DNA of 64,000 bases from contig QFWI01000008.1 in the NCBI GenBank assembly GCA_003149345.1, positions 620,001-684,000 on the forward strand, in the 5' to 3' direction. Shown piece after piece: positions 1-9,540 of the stretch (positions are counted from its first letter, which is position 1; the number at the start of each line of letters is the position of its first letter). The DNA is from Vampirovibrio chlorellavorus. Lineage in GTDB: Bacteria; Cyanobacteriota; Vampirovibrionia; Vampirovibrionales; Vampirovibrionaceae. A program made the position numbers and the translations under genes. The notes under the pieces were generated by a model. That model did not search any database, was not told the DNA's origin, and was given only the letters and a program-made list of their open reading frames with translations.

Positions 1-1490
1 ATAGCGGCACGCAAACCCTGATCACCCTGGATCTCAAGGATTCGTTCAGCAAAACGGCCCAGCTGCTGGATGAGGGCCTACTGTCCCGAATGATCGTGTG
101 CAAAATGGAAGCGGTGTTGCCCTTCTTTAAATCGCACGCTTACCGCCTGTTTCGAAGTTCACACATTGCCCGCCCGGAAGCGTGGGAAAAAAACAGCAAA
201 GGGGACTCCAAAGGCAATAAAGACGGCATGACCGGGGTCTCCGCCGCGGGTGGCGGACTGCGGCTGGGCTTCCGGGATCTCATTCACAGCAAGCACACCC
301 TGCAACCAGTGGCGATTGATCCGCAGGATGTGGCCCTGTTACAGTACACCGGCGGCACCACCGGCACCCCCAAAGGGGCCATGCTGACCCACGCCAATCT
401 GGTGGCCAACATCTGCCAGATTGAAGAGTACTTTGGCTTCTCCGCCAACAAACCACAATGCGAAGCGTTGCTGAGGCCCGGTCAGGAACGGGTGCTGGCC
501 ACCATCCCCTACTTCCATATTTTCGGCCTGACCGTAGCCATGCTTTCCAGCCTGAAGATGGGCGCGGAACTGATTATCCTGCCCGATCCCCGCAACATTA
601 CGGAAACCCTGAAGACTATTCACGAAAAAAAACCCACCCTGTTTCCGGCGGTTCCCCGGCTGCTTCAGGCCATCTGCGAGCATCCCAAGTTGCGCCAATT
701 CGACCTCAGCAGCCTGCAAACAGTCATCTCCGGGGGGGCGGCCATTCCGCTCTCCGTGCATCAGGCCTTTGAGCAGATCACCGGCAAGCCGGGGCTCATC
801 AAGCAAGGCTACGGGCTGACGGAAACGTCCCCGGTGGCGGCGGCCAATCCGCCCTTTGGCACCAACAAACCGGAATCCATAGGCTTGCCCCTACCGCTCA
901 CCCGCATTCAAATCGTGGATCCGCAGGACGGTGATCGGGTGCTGGCCATGGGCGAAGTGGGGGAAATCTGCATCAGCGGCCCGCAGGTGATGAAAGGCTA
1001 CTACCAGCGCCCGGAGGAAACTGATCACATCCTGAGAAACGGCTGGTTTCACACCGGGGATCTGGGGTATCTGGATGCGGATCATTACCTGCACATCGTG
1101 GATCGCAAGAAACGACTGATACTGATCAATGGCTTCAACGTCTACCCCACCCAACTGGAGCAGGCCATTGCCAAGCATCCGGCAGTGGCCGAGTCTATGG
1201 TCATCAGTGTGCCCGATCCCCGATCCGGCGAGGCGGCCAAGGCCTTCGTCCGTCTCAAGTCGGGACAAAGCCTGAACGCCCAGCAGCTTCGCGATTTTCT
1301 CAGCGAACATCTCAGTCGCATCGAACTGCCCAAGCACGTGGCGTTTATCCACTATGAACTGCCCAAGACTGCTGTGGGCAAGCCCGACTGGCGGGCCTTG
1401 CAGGAGCGGGAAAAGCTGGCTGAATTGCCACACGGCGAGCAGCCCGTAACCGATATTACGGAAGGACTGGATATGGAGCAGGCATCATGA
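1..1490 (+). CDS. fadD: Long-chain fatty acid--CoA ligase (AMP-forming), 5' end outside window
   Basis: Activates fatty acids to acyl-CoA through an acyl-adenylate, feeding the two beta-oxidation genes behind it. The reading frame is open to the left edge (third base onward), so the gene starts before the window; the first in-frame ATG at 90 is internal. Seen in the protein: the adenylate-forming P-loop YTGGTTGTPKGAML, the A5 motif YGLTETSP, the GWFHTGDLGYLD motif that binds ATP ribose, and the hinge/C-terminal segment IVDRKKRLILINGFNVYP. This set is typical of the FadD branch of the ANL superfamily. Its last four bases overlap the thiolase start (ATGA), so the two are translationally coupled. 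Chain-length preference cannot be read from the sequence. Confidence 0.93.
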   Translation, partial: SGTQTLITLDLKDSFSKTAQLLDEGLLSRMIVCKMEAVLPFFKSHAYRLFRSSHIARPEAWEKNSKGDSKGNKDGMTGVSAAGGGLRLGFRDLIHSKHTLQPVAIDPQDVALLQYTGGTTGTPKGAMLTHANLVANICQIEEYFGFSANKPQCEALLRPGQERVLATIPYFHIFGLTVAMLSSLKMGAELIILPDPRNITETLKTIHEKKPTLFPAVPRLLQAICEHPKLRQFDLSSLQTVISGGAAIPLSVHQAFEQITGKPGLIKQGYGLTETSPVAAANPPFGTNKPESIGLPLPLTRIQIVDPQDGDRVLAMGEVGEICISGPQVMKGYYQRPEETDHILRNGWFHTGDLGYLDADHYLHIVDRKKRLILINGFNVYPTQLEQAIAKHPAVAESMVISVPDPRSGEAAKAFVRLKSGQSLNAQQLRDFLSEHLSRIELPKHVAFIHYELPKTAVGKPDWRALQEREKLAELPHGEQPVTDITEGLDMEQAS

Positions 1491-2665
1491 AGCAGGCGGT
1501 CATCGTCGATTACTTGCGCACCCCCTTTGCCAAGGCCGTGGAACCCACCTCCGGCAGCACCAAACAGGGGAAATTCGCTAACCTGCTGCCGGATGACATG
1601 GTGGCCGCCCTCATTGGGAAAAGCCTCAAACGCACCGGCATCCATCCCGACCACGTGGAAGCCCTGCTGCTGGGCTGCGTGCATCAGGAGGCCGAGCAAG
1701 GACTGAATCTGGCCCGCATGATCGTGTTGAACCCGGATTCCGGGCTGCCGCACAGTGTGGGTGGGGTCAGCGTGGATCGCTTTTGTGGCTCCTCCATGCA
1801 CATTATCGCCGATGCCAAAAACGCCATTTTAGCCGGAGAGGCGGATGTGATGCTGTGCGCCGGGGTGCAGTCCATCAGCCGTATTCCCATGGCCGGTTGG
1901 AACCCCATGCTCAACCCCAAAGTGTATGGGGGCAACGCCAAAGGGTTTATGAACATGGGCATCACCGCCGAGAACTTGGCCAGCCGCTTCCAGATTGATC
2001 GAGCCGCCCAGGAAGCCTTTGCCCTGGCCTCCCATCAAAAAGCGGCCACGGCCCAACAGCACGGGTATTTTTCCGAGGAAATCATGCCCCTGGCCGGTTT
2101 GACTGTAGATGACAGCGTGCGACCCGATACCTCGCTGGAGCAGTTGCAAAAACTGAAACCAGCCTTTTTGCAGGATGGCACGGTCACCGCAGGAACCTCC
2201 TCCCCCCATACCGACGGGGCTTCCCTAGTGGTGGTGACCGCGGAAGATTACGCTCAACAGCATCAACTGCCCATTTTGGCCCGCATCAAGGCCTTCGCCG
2301 GGTCTGGTTGTGAGCCTGAGATTATGGGCATCGGCCCGGTCAGCGCCATCCAGAAAGCATTGCAACGGGCCAATCTGACCATGCCAGACATCGGCGTGGT
2401 GGAATTGAATGAAGCCTTCGCCGTGCAAACTTTGGCCGTCTTACAGGAACTGGAACGGCTGGGACTTGGCGTCGATGCGGCCAAACTTAATATTGATGGC
2501 GGGGCCATTGCTCTCGGTCATCCACTGGGAGCCTCCGGGGCCCGCATTACCGGTAAAGTGGCCCGACTGTTGCAACGCACCGGGCAACGCTACGGCCTGG
2601 CCGCCATGTGTATCGGCGGCGGTCAGGGGGTGGCTATCGTCCTGGAGAATCCAAACATCCGTTAA
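1487..2665 (+). CDS. fadA: Acetyl-CoA C-acyltransferase (thiolase)
   Basis: Cleaves 3-ketoacyl-CoA with CoA to acetyl-CoA and a shortened acyl-CoA, the last step of beta-oxidation. The 392-aa length is normal for thiolase. Visible active-site elements are the nucleophilic Cys100 in VDRFCGSSMH, the NEAFA motif, the His-containing GGAIALGHPLGASGAR loop and Cys375 in CIGGGQG. The start overlaps the stop of the upstream ligase by four bases. Operon context with a FadN-type fusion favours a degradative FadA over a biosynthetic acetoacetyl-CoA thiolase, but the sequence alone does not exclude the latter. Confidence 0.93.
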   Translation: MKQAVIVDYLRTPFAKAVEPTSGSTKQGKFANLLPDDMVAALIGKSLKRTGIHPDHVEALLLGCVHQEAEQGLNLARMIVLNPDSGLPHSVGGVSVDRFCGSSMHIIADAKNAILAGEADVMLCAGVQSISRIPMAGWNPMLNPKVYGGNAKGFMNMGITAENLASRFQIDRAAQEAFALASHQKAATAQQHGYFSEEIMPLAGLTVDDSVRPDTSLEQLQKLKPAFLQDGTVTAGTSSPHTDGASLVVVTAEDYAQQHQLPILARIKAFAGSGCEPEIMGIGPVSAIQKALQRANLTMPDIGVVELNEAFAVQTLAVLQELERLGLGVDAAKLNIDGGAIALGHPLGASGARITGKVARLLQRTGQRYGLAAMCIGGGQGVAIVLENPNIR

Positions 2666-2713
2666 AAAACGCGCGGCGCACTGAAAAAGATTACTGAAAG
2701 GATAGGACTGGCT

Positions 2714-5344
2714 ATGGCGGAAACACCGTTCATTCAAAAGGCGGCTGTGCTGGGTGCGGGAGCCATGGGATCGGGCATTGCCGCCCAACTGGCCAACGCC
2801 GGGGTGCAAGTGTACTTGCTGGATATTGTGCCTGCCAACGCCCCCAGTGGCGATGCCGCTGCCCGCAACGCCATCGCCAACAACGCCATCCAACGCATGC
2901 TGAAAGCCACCCCGGCCACCGATCCGCTGAACGCCGGCTTCATGCACCCGGACAACGCCAAGCGCATCACCACCGGCAATCTGACAGATCACCTGGCCGA
3001 AGCGGTGACCGACGCCGATTGGGTGGTGGAAGTGATCATCGAGAACCTGGACATCAAACGCAATTTGTACGCCCAACTGGAAACCCTGTGCAAACCCACG
3101 GCGGTGATCTCCTCCAACACCTCCACCATCCCCCTGGAAACGCTGATTGAAGGGCGATCCGAGTGCTTCAAAAAACGCTTTATCATCACCCATTTTTTCA
3201 ATCCGCCTCGCTTTATGCACCTACTGGAAATCGTCAGCGGGTCGCACACCGACGCGGACATTGCTCCTCAAATGCAAGCCTTCGGCGATGTGCATCTGGG
3301 TAAAAACGTGATTATCTGCAAAGACACTCCGGCCTTTTTGGCCAACCGCATCGGCATTTACTTTATGTTTCGGGCCATTACCGAGGCCATTGAGCAGGAC
3401 ATGCCCATTGAAATGGTGGATGCCATCCTGGGTAAGCCCATTGGTTACCCCAAGGAAGGCATTTTTGGTCTATTAGATCTCGTGGGCATCGGCATTATTC
3501 CGCTGGTCACGGAGAGCTTACTGAAAACCCTGCCCGCCGATGACGCATTCCGTAAGTTTGATCATGAAAAAGGCTTGACCCTGGTGGGCAACTTGCTGAA
3601 AGCGGGCTGCACCGGACGCAACGCCCCCAACGGCGGATTTTACCGCATGCAAAAAAACGCCGATGGCAGCAAGCAAAAGCTGGCTATTCGCCTAAGTGAT
3701 GGCGACAGCTACCCGGTGGAAAAACCCAAACTGGCCTGCGTGAAAGCGGCCCGAAAAGATGGGCCCAAGGCCATGTTTGAGACAGACGATCGCTACGGAC
3801 GCTTCGCCTGGGTGGTGGTGCGGGATACCCTGTTGTATGCGGCCACTCTAATACCCGAAATTGCCGATGACATCGCCGACGTGGACGCCGCCTTGCGGGG
3901 CGGATACAACGCCCACTGGGGCCCCTTTGAGCAGATTGATCAGGTGGGGGTGGATTGGTTCAGTCAGCGGGTGCAAGCGGATGGCATTGCGCTGCCGCCT
4001 GTCTTGAAACTGGCTCAGAATCGACCCTTTTACAAAACGGTGAACGGGAAACTATCCCGGCTGGTGTTTGACTTTCAGCGCCAGCAGGCCGACTATGCCC
4101 CCTTGCTGGATCGATCGGGCTGCCTCAACTTCGGGGAAATCAAACACAGCAAGCAGGCATTAATACAACACCATTCGGCCAGCCTGTGGGATTTGGGCGA
4201 TGGGGTGACCTGCCTGGAGTTTCACTCCAAAATGAACACCCTGGACCCCTCTGTGTTACACGTGGTGAATGAAAGCGTGCGGTTGATGGCCCAGAACCCC
4301 AGCCGCTACAAAGCCATGGTGATTTACAACGAGGAAAAAAACTTCTCCCTAGGGGCCAATTTGGGCCTGATTGACGCCGGATTCCAACTCATCCGCCATC
4401 CCCTCATGCGGCAAACCGGGCTGGATCGACTCTTGGGGCTGGGACTTTACAAAACCGTGGAGAATCTGGTCTATCAGGGGCAAAGTGTTTTCAGCGCCCT
4501 GCGTTACGCGCCCTTTCCGGTGGTGGGGGCTCCCAACGGTATGGCCATTGGCGGCGGCTGCGAAATTCTGCTGCACTGCGACGCCCTGCAACTGAACGCC
4601 GAAACCTACATGGGGCTTGTGGAAAGCGGCGTTGGACTCATCCCCGGCTGGGGTGGTTGCGCTCGATACTTGGCCCGCTGTCAGGAAGAATTGGGCCGCA
4701 AAGGCGGGGTGATTCCGCCAGTTCGCAAAGCCTTTCAGGCCATCCTCATGCCTCAATTGGCCGTGTCCACCTCCGCCCAGGACGCCCAAAGCAAGCTGTG
4801 GAGCAGCCCGACAGACGGCATCACCATGAACCCGGATCGGGTGCTGGCTGACGCCAAAGCCAAGGCCCTATCGCTAGTTCCCAACTACCAGCCGCCAAAG
4901 CCCAGCACTTACCGCTTGCCCGGCCCTGGCGGTAAAGCGGCCCTGCAAATGGCCATTGATGACTTTTACGCCAAAGGCGACGCCACCTGGCACGATGTGG
5001 TGGTGGCCGATGCCCTGGCCGAAGTGTTGACCGGTGGAAACAGCCACAGCGGCCAGACTGTAACCGAAAATGACCTGCTGCAACTGGAGCGGGAGCAATT
5101 CCTATCCCTGATTCGGCTGAAGCAGACCCAAAAGCGCATTGCCCACACCCTCAAGACCGGTAAACCCCTGCGAGAAGATCCCGCTCGGGTGAGTGAATCG
5201 CTGGATATATTAAGACAGACCCGCCAAACCCAGACACTGCCCAAACGGATGATTACCGGGCAGCCACTGAGTGGGTTGGATGCCTTGCAATTGCGCTGGA
5301 TGGCCGACTTTACGGCGATTTTACTGAAGCGATTCGCTCCTTAG
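2714..5344 (+). CDS. fadN: 3-hydroxyacyl-CoA dehydrogenase / enoyl-CoA hydratase fusion (FadN type)
   Basis: Carries out hydration and NAD-dependent oxidation in beta-oxidation. Domain order is dehydrogenase first (Rossmann GAGAMGSG at residues 14-21, then the two C-terminal dehydrogenase domains to about residue 440) and crotonase-like hydratase last (about residues 480-720). That order is seen in Bacillus FadN, not in E. coli FadB. The hydratase oxyanion/Glu motif GMAIGGGCEILL and the second acidic residue in LVESGVGLIPGWGG are both present, so both activities look intact. At 876 aa it is somewhat longer than FadN. A GGA Shine-Dalgarno precedes the ATG, 48 bp after the thiolase. No acyl-CoA dehydrogenase is in view. 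Confidence 0.92.
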   Translation: MAETPFIQKAAVLGAGAMGSGIAAQLANAGVQVYLLDIVPANAPSGDAAARNAIANNAIQRMLKATPATDPLNAGFMHPDNAKRITTGNLTDHLAEAVTDADWVVEVIIENLDIKRNLYAQLETLCKPTAVISSNTSTIPLETLIEGRSECFKKRFIITHFFNPPRFMHLLEIVSGSHTDADIAPQMQAFGDVHLGKNVIICKDTPAFLANRIGIYFMFRAITEAIEQDMPIEMVDAILGKPIGYPKEGIFGLLDLVGIGIIPLVTESLLKTLPADDAFRKFDHEKGLTLVGNLLKAGCTGRNAPNGGFYRMQKNADGSKQKLAIRLSDGDSYPVEKPKLACVKAARKDGPKAMFETDDRYGRFAWVVVRDTLLYAATLIPEIADDIADVDAALRGGYNAHWGPFEQIDQVGVDWFSQRVQADGIALPPVLKLAQNRPFYKTVNGKLSRLVFDFQRQQADYAPLLDRSGCLNFGEIKHSKQALIQHHSASLWDLGDGVTCLEFHSKMNTLDPSVLHVVNESVRLMAQNPSRYKAMVIYNEEKNFSLGANLGLIDAGFQLIRHPLMRQTGLDRLLGLGLYKTVENLVYQGQSVFSALRYAPFPVVGAPNGMAIGGGCEILLHCDALQLNAETYMGLVESGVGLIPGWGGCARYLARCQEELGRKGGVIPPVRKAFQAILMPQLAVSTSAQDAQSKLWSSPTDGITMNPDRVLADAKAKALSLVPNYQPPKPSTYRLPGPGGKAALQMAIDDFYAKGDATWHDVVVADALAEVLTGGNSHSGQTVTENDLLQLEREQFLSLIRLKQTQKRIAHTLKTGKPLREDPARVSESLDILRQTRQTQTLPKRMITGQPLSGLDALQLRWMADFTAILLKRFAP

Positions 5345-6173
5345 GATACCCGACCAGAAAGCCATCGTAGGCCAGCCAACCCTGCATGTCACGGGGAGGC
5401 CGATTGGGTTTGCCCTCAGGTACGTAGCGCAACAAGGCTTTCTCAAGGGTCACAAAACCCAATTGCTGGTAGTCTTTTTTTTGCTGGGCAGATTCGGGCT
5501 TGATCAGCAGCCTTAAATTGTCTTTACGGGCTTGGTACATGGCTTCCTGCAACAGATAGTCCCTTAAAGCATCCCCAAAGTCAGTATCCCGAATGGGTTT
5601 GGGGATATCGACTTCCAGCGCGTAAAAGGATTTGGGCACTGTATTGCCCAGAAGTTGAGAGGATCGGTCCCGTCGCAGTGTTCCCAAATTGAGCCCGATG
5701 GTGTTTTGCAGCCAAAAAGCCCCGTGATCGCTTAAATTGCCATATTGGGACAATACCTGCTCCACCCCGGTGGACTCATCTATCACCGCCACTCTTCTTT
5801 CCACCTGAACCCGGCGAGGAATAGGAATTTGCGGAGCACTGTAAGCCACCGGCGAACCAAAGCGCACTGGGTTTGCCTTGTGAGAAACCGGTTTCCGTGG
5901 GGCTGAGCCCAAGGGCAGTAACATCAGCTCCGTGACCGACTCCTGCTTTTTCAGACCCAATGCAACAAGTCGACGGTTCAGCCCCTGCCAGAACGCCTGC
6001 AACTTTTGTAAAACCAGTGTCCCGCAATGGGCCTCTTTATCCGCAGAGGACTCTAGCGGCAACGGGGCTGTAGAAGGCCAGTTAGGATACCGTTCCTGGC
6101 TACTCAAAGGTTTTACCCCTCGGCTCATTCCGGGAACTGGGCGTTGAACCACGGATAATCCTGCTCCATTCAT
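5310..6173 (-). CDS. Unassigned protein, 287 aa
   Basis: I do not recognise this protein. It has no clear signal peptide or membrane segment. The N-terminal ~130 residues are rich in Pro, Ser and basic residues, while the C-terminal half is more ordered (around DFGDALRDYLLQEAMYQA and LLIKPESAQQKKDYQQLGF). The latter faintly recalls the end of a GNAT fold, but no acetyl-CoA loop motif is visible. The start chosen is the ATG with AGAGGGG seven bases upstream; an in-frame ATG nine codons earlier (6200) lacks a ribosome site. It converges on fadN and overlaps its last 35 bases. Confidence 0.55.
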   Translation of the reverse strand: MNGAGLSVVQRPVPGMSRGVKPLSSQERYPNWPSTAPLPLESSADKEAHCGTLVLQKLQAFWQGLNRRLVALGLKKQESVTELMLLPLGSAPRKPVSHKANPVRFGSPVAYSAPQIPIPRRVQVERRVAVIDESTGVEQVLSQYGNLSDHGAFWLQNTIGLNLGTLRRDRSSQLLGNTVPKSFYALEVDIPKPIRDTDFGDALRDYLLQEAMYQARKDNLRLLIKPESAQQKKDYQQLGFVTLEKALLRYVPEGKPNRPPRDMQGWLAYDGFLVGYPKERIASVKSP

Positions 6174-6528
6174 AAGACAACCCCTCTGCATTACGGTCAT
6201 TTTACTAGTTACTAAGCTACAAATAGGACGACAGTGAGAACAGTACTTATATCTACAATAAATAATCTCGGGAATAAAGAGGCCGCTGCTTACCGAGAGA
6301 TCGCCATCGCAGTTCCTTCCGGCGCGCCTTGGGTCTCACAGCTCGCCCTGGCCCGTCGACAGGCCCCCAATGACATGAAAAGAAATGTAAAAAAACTTTT
6401 AAAACATTGTAGATTTGCGTCTGGCAAGTCGATATCAGGGAAAAAAACTGGCAGAACCAATACGTCCCCACGCCTCTGTTTACAGCGCAAAGAAAGAACC
6501 CAAAGAAAGAACCCAAAGGAAGAACTCC
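6174..6528. promoter_or_regulatory. Intergenic leader of the pilin-like gene
   Basis: About 350 bp without a convincing gene; short ORFs here on both strands lack ribosome sites. It separates the divergent unassigned gene and the pilin-like gene and should hold both promoters. The last 40 bases contain a 13-bp direct repeat (AAAGAAAGAACCC at 6489 and 6502). A third, mutated copy at 6515 supplies the Shine-Dalgarno AAAGGAAG of the pilin gene. Confidence 0.5.
6489..6527 (+). repeat. 13-bp tandem repeat merging into a Shine-Dalgarno
   Basis: Two perfect copies of AAAGAAAGAACCC are followed by a diverged third copy, AAAGGAAGAACTC, whose GGA forms the ribosome binding site of the next gene. Slippage here would change the spacing or number of purine-rich tracts in front of the start codon. 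Confidence 0.75.
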
Positions 6529-7449
6529 ATGTCGAATCGTCCTGATAAAGCAAGGCTGAATCGAACGCCGTCAGGTAACGCCTTGACCGAGTACGGCCTG
6601 ATTGCCGCGATTGTTTTGGGGGCATCCTGTGTGGCTTTGTCCAATCTTGGAGATAACGTCTCCGACCTCTTTAAAAGTATGCTGAGTACCAAAGCGCAGG
6701 AAAGCACGGCGGGCAGCAACCCCAAACCAACAACCAATGAGGCAGGAATGCCTCCGCTGCAAGCCGGGGAAATTCAAATCACCCTGTCGGATGGCACCAC
6801 TATCCGGCTGCCGGATCATCCTCAAGACTTGACCCGCTCCGTTATGACCGCCGGGGCCAATGGAACCACGCATGCGCTGGCCAACACACTCAAGGCAATA
6901 GCCACCCAACTGCAGGAAAAGGGAGCCATTACCCAGGCTGAATTCAATACCCTGATTGCCCTGTCCAACCAGGGCCATCGTATTGCCGATGTCCAGAAGG
7001 CCATTGAAGCCGTGGCTCAGAAATCAAAGACCCCTTCAGAGTTCAGCGCCAGTCTGTTTCAATTCGACGGGAATACTTACACCCTGGATGGCATTACCTC
7101 GCTGATTGGGTTTGACAACGGCTCCATGGATCCCAACGCCGTGACGAATCCTCTCACCGACCCGACGGCCTGCCCCGAAATGAGTACATTCCAGGAACTA
7201 TTCAAAAAAGCCCAACGAACCGGAGCCTTGGACGATCCGGTACTCCGCAATGTGGTGAAGACATTATCGGTACAAATCCTCTCCATAAGCGACCTGAACA
7301 ACATCGCGGCCTACAACATCGCGGATTACTACGCGCCGACTTCCAGTATGGCAGGGAACATCGTCAGCAACTTAACGGACTATAAAGCGGTCGGTATCTG
7401 CGGAGCGGGAAACGGCGTCGACTCCGGTGTGCAATGCTCAGCCGGTTAA
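6529..7449 (+). CDS. Flp-type (type IVb) pilin-like protein with long C-terminal domain
   Basis: A 306-aa protein. Residues ~18-55 match the Flp/PilA type IVb pilin pattern: a Gly-containing leader ending in GNALTEYGLIAAIVLGASC, with the TEYGLIAA core that follows prepilin cleavage, then a hydrophobic helix. Flp pilins usually end within 50-80 residues; here about 240 polar residues follow, with three Cys near the C-terminus (VGICGAGNG, VQCSAG). The start is set by AAAGGAAG nine bases upstream; an upstream in-frame ATG at 6415 has no ribosome site. No tad secretion genes are in the window. It may be a minor or tip pilin with an adhesive domain (inference). Confidence 0.75.
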   Translation: MSNRPDKARLNRTPSGNALTEYGLIAAIVLGASCVALSNLGDNVSDLFKSMLSTKAQESTAGSNPKPTTNEAGMPPLQAGEIQITLSDGTTIRLPDHPQDLTRSVMTAGANGTTHALANTLKAIATQLQEKGAITQAEFNTLIALSNQGHRIADVQKAIEAVAQKSKTPSEFSASLFQFDGNTYTLDGITSLIGFDNGSMDPNAVTNPLTDPTACPEMSTFQELFKKAQRTGALDDPVLRNVVKTLSVQILSISDLNNIAAYNIADYYAPTSSMAGNIVSNLTDYKAVGICGAGNGVDSGVQCSAG

Positions 7450-7582
7450 ATTAATCGCCACAGTTCTTTCAAACATCCTCCTATCTAGCCAAAGGAGCAA
7501 TCCAAAGCAACGTGTAAAAGACTATAATCAATGGCAAATCCCCAGCCTCTCGTCAGGAGACAGATAAAAAAGGAGGCTCCTG

Positions 7583-7981
7583 ATGGTCTTTACGTCGCTT
7601 CAGAGTTACGCTTTGACCAACCGTGGAATCCTGTCCAGGTCTGCGGTGCAAGCCCGACTGGCCCGGGCGGATGGCTTGGCCTTACGGCTGGAAAAACTGA
7701 TTCAGTGCTTTGGCCGGGGCTACCCGCCCGCCATCCAGATTCCACCGGTGATCGATCTGGCCACACTGTATAACTGCGAAATTTTATCCTTGCTGGCGAG
7801 CTTGAGGCGCCTGCATCAACATGCCTACGACTACCGGATGAACAGTCTGGATTCACCGTTGGTACTCCTGGATCCCCTGGCGCGTTTTCGCTGCAAGAAA
7901 GCACTGCTGCGCCACCGAAAACAACGGGCTTCCCAAAACAGGCTGCCAGGGTTAGCCATCAATCACCGTTATCGAGAGTGA
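7583..7981 (+). CDS. Unassigned basic protein, 132 aa
   Basis: Soluble, Arg-rich protein without recognised motifs. The predicted helices include LARADGLALRLEKLIQCF, and the tail is strongly basic (RFRCKKALLRHRKQRA). The start is well supported by AAGGAGG six bases upstream. It precedes a universal stress protein gene by 23 bases, so the two probably form a small operon. A role in stress or nucleic-acid binding would be a guess. Confidence 0.65.
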   Translation: MVFTSLQSYALTNRGILSRSAVQARLARADGLALRLEKLIQCFGRGYPPAIQIPPVIDLATLYNCEILSLLASLRRLHQHAYDYRMNSLDSPLVLLDPLARFRCKKALLRHRKQRASQNRLPGLAINHRYRE

Positions 7982-8004
7982 CGACTTTGGAGGACAGGCC
8001 AACC

Positions 8005-8460
8005 ATGAAAATTTTGCTGCCCATTGATGGATCTATCTGCTCAAATCAAACACTGGAGTGGGCCGTGCAAACCTTTAGCCCGCAAAACACTCAATATCAC
8101 TTGTTGTTTGTCATCCCTGTTTTACCGGACTTGAATACGGTGGAATTTGACATCGTAGAAGCCACCGCCTTACTGCGAAAAGCCAGAAACTATCTGGAGC
8201 GTCAGCACTGCACGGTGGCCAGTTCGGACTACGCGCTGGGAGATACCGTGGATCAGATTTGCCGATACGCTGAAGACATTAACGCCGATCAAATCGTGTT
8301 GGGCTCGCATGGACGAACCGGCTTGACCAAACTACTCATGGGCAGCACCAGCACTCAGGTCTTGGAACACAGCCGGAGACCGGTGACCATTCACCACCCC
8401 ATACCCACCAGCGAGCCTAGCCGGGACGTGAGCCAGAGCCAAGAGGCCCTGAAACGCTAG
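8005..8460 (+). CDS. Universal stress protein (UspA family)
   Basis: Cytosolic nucleotide-binding stress protein of 151 aa. It opens with the family signature MKILLPIDGS and ends with the ATP-binding loop G-2x-G-9x-G-S (GSHGRTGLTKLLMGSTS) before the final beta strand RRPVTIHH. The ATP-binding type of Usp is therefore expected. The start used is the ATG with GGAGGA eleven bases upstream; an in-frame GTG nine codons earlier overlaps the preceding gene and is less likely. The last ~20 residues are a polar tail. Confidence 0.9.
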   Translation: MKILLPIDGSICSNQTLEWAVQTFSPQNTQYHLLFVIPVLPDLNTVEFDIVEATALLRKARNYLERQHCTVASSDYALGDTVDQICRYAEDINADQIVLGSHGRTGLTKLLMGSTSTQVLEHSRRPVTIHHPIPTSEPSRDVSQSQEALKR

Positions 8461-8902
8461 CACCTGGGCCTGGCCCGCAAGACATCTGCCAAGTGACGAC
8501 GCCCCGAACCCATCAGTGGCACTGATGGCCGGAGTGCCAAGCGTTGCTTCTGAGAACGCTGTATGCAAACGCCATAAAGCTGCTGGGAGCGGGTCTCACC
8601 AAATTCAATTGCCCGTCGGCGCCAAAACGAATTTCCTGCCAGGGGTTAGCCTGCCCCCCAGAAACTACCCAAGTGGTTAGGTATGATTACTGGGCATTTT
8701 GCATACAATAAGCACTGTTCAGAGTCTCTGATCGCCAAGGGTCTTGACTCTTTTTTTGGCCCCAGTTTTACGTTTGGAATGGTTATTTACCCGTGGAAAA
8801 GGACATCGTTTGATAAAACCCCATGGCTTAATGCGCCATTTTCTCTGACGCAAGGAGAATGGTTAGAAAAAACTTAGCGTGGTCACAGTACATCATTCCT
8901 AG
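8461..8902. other. Intergenic stretch with a hairpin and a doubtful small ORF
   Basis: About 440 bp between uspA and a transcription terminator. It contains an 8-bp stem at 8510-8528 without a U-tract, and an ORF at 8683-8877 (64 aa) whose ribosome site is poor and whose composition is not protein-like. Because the stretch ends in a strong plus-strand terminator, a transcript (possibly a non-coding RNA) may run through it, but I recognise no RNA family. Confidence 0.35.
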
Positions 8903-8931
8903 CCCCTCCAGGCTTTGCTGAGGGGTTTTTT
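8903..8931 (+). terminator. Rho-independent terminator
   Basis: Stem CCCCTcCAG / CTGAGGGG with a one-base bulge and GCTTTG loop, followed by six T. It ends plus-strand transcription from the uspA side before the convergent secreted-protein gene. Confidence 0.8.
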
Positions 8932-8958
8932 CATGTCTAACAGGACAGGCTTTAGTAC

Positions 8959-9291
8959 TTATTGAGGAAAGCGTCGATAACGGGTCAGCGGTCGTTTATG
9001 GCCTTCCACCGGTAAGGACACTTTTCCAGTAGCGTTGAACCCGGTCACGCCAGGACGCAGCAACGGGCTCTGGTTGTAAAGCTGACTCTTGAATTCCAGA
9101 ATATCCACCGCGCCTTGTCGGGCTCGTTGTTCCGTGCGAGGAACGTTGACTTTGCGCAATAGCGTCATCACCTGCTGCGTCCCGACCAATTCCGAGGGAA
9201 TCCGCACGGACGACTTGGCAAAACTCGGCCCCCCCATCAGTAAAAACAGGGCGCTTAATAATCCAGCCAGGTAAGCAGTAAATCGATTCAT
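8959..9291 (-). CDS. Secreted protein of unknown function, 110 aa
   Basis: Begins MNRFTAYLAGLLSALFLLMGG, a good Sec signal peptide with likely cleavage after SFA (PSFA-KSS). The mature ~80 residues are basic and have no recognised motif. The start is chosen because the signal peptide begins there and GAGG lies nine bases upstream; longer in-frame starts would bury the signal. It stands alone on the reverse strand. Function unknown. Confidence 0.6.
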   Translation of the reverse strand: MNRFTAYLAGLLSALFLLMGGPSFAKSSVRIPSELVGTQQVMTLLRKVNVPRTEQRARQGAVDILEFKSQLYNQSPLLRPGVTGFNATGKVSLPVEGHKRPLTRYRRFPQ

Positions 9292-9540
9292 GTTCAGAGA
9301 CCTCATCCAGGCTAACTTCGTCTTCTTCCTTGCTACAAAAGCAGACATCCGCAGACATCCAATGAATATCGGCAACCGCGAGTTGCTGACTAAAAAACAA
9401 AAGGGACGCCACAGTTGCTCTCAACGCATGCTGCCACTGACAGCATACAAAAACCACCCCCATAAGACATCCCCAATTTACAGGGGGACAGACTAAAGCG
9501 CCACTAACCCATAGAGGTTCCCCCCAGTGTCCCCCTACCC

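Noticed and set aside
6234..6545. Overlapping ORFs on both strands upstream of the pilin-like gene
   Set aside because: Neither has a ribosome site; both are explained by purine-rich repeats without stop codons.
8683..8877. 64-codon forward ORF before a terminator
   Set aside because: Weak ribosome site and unnatural composition; recorded only as part of the gap.
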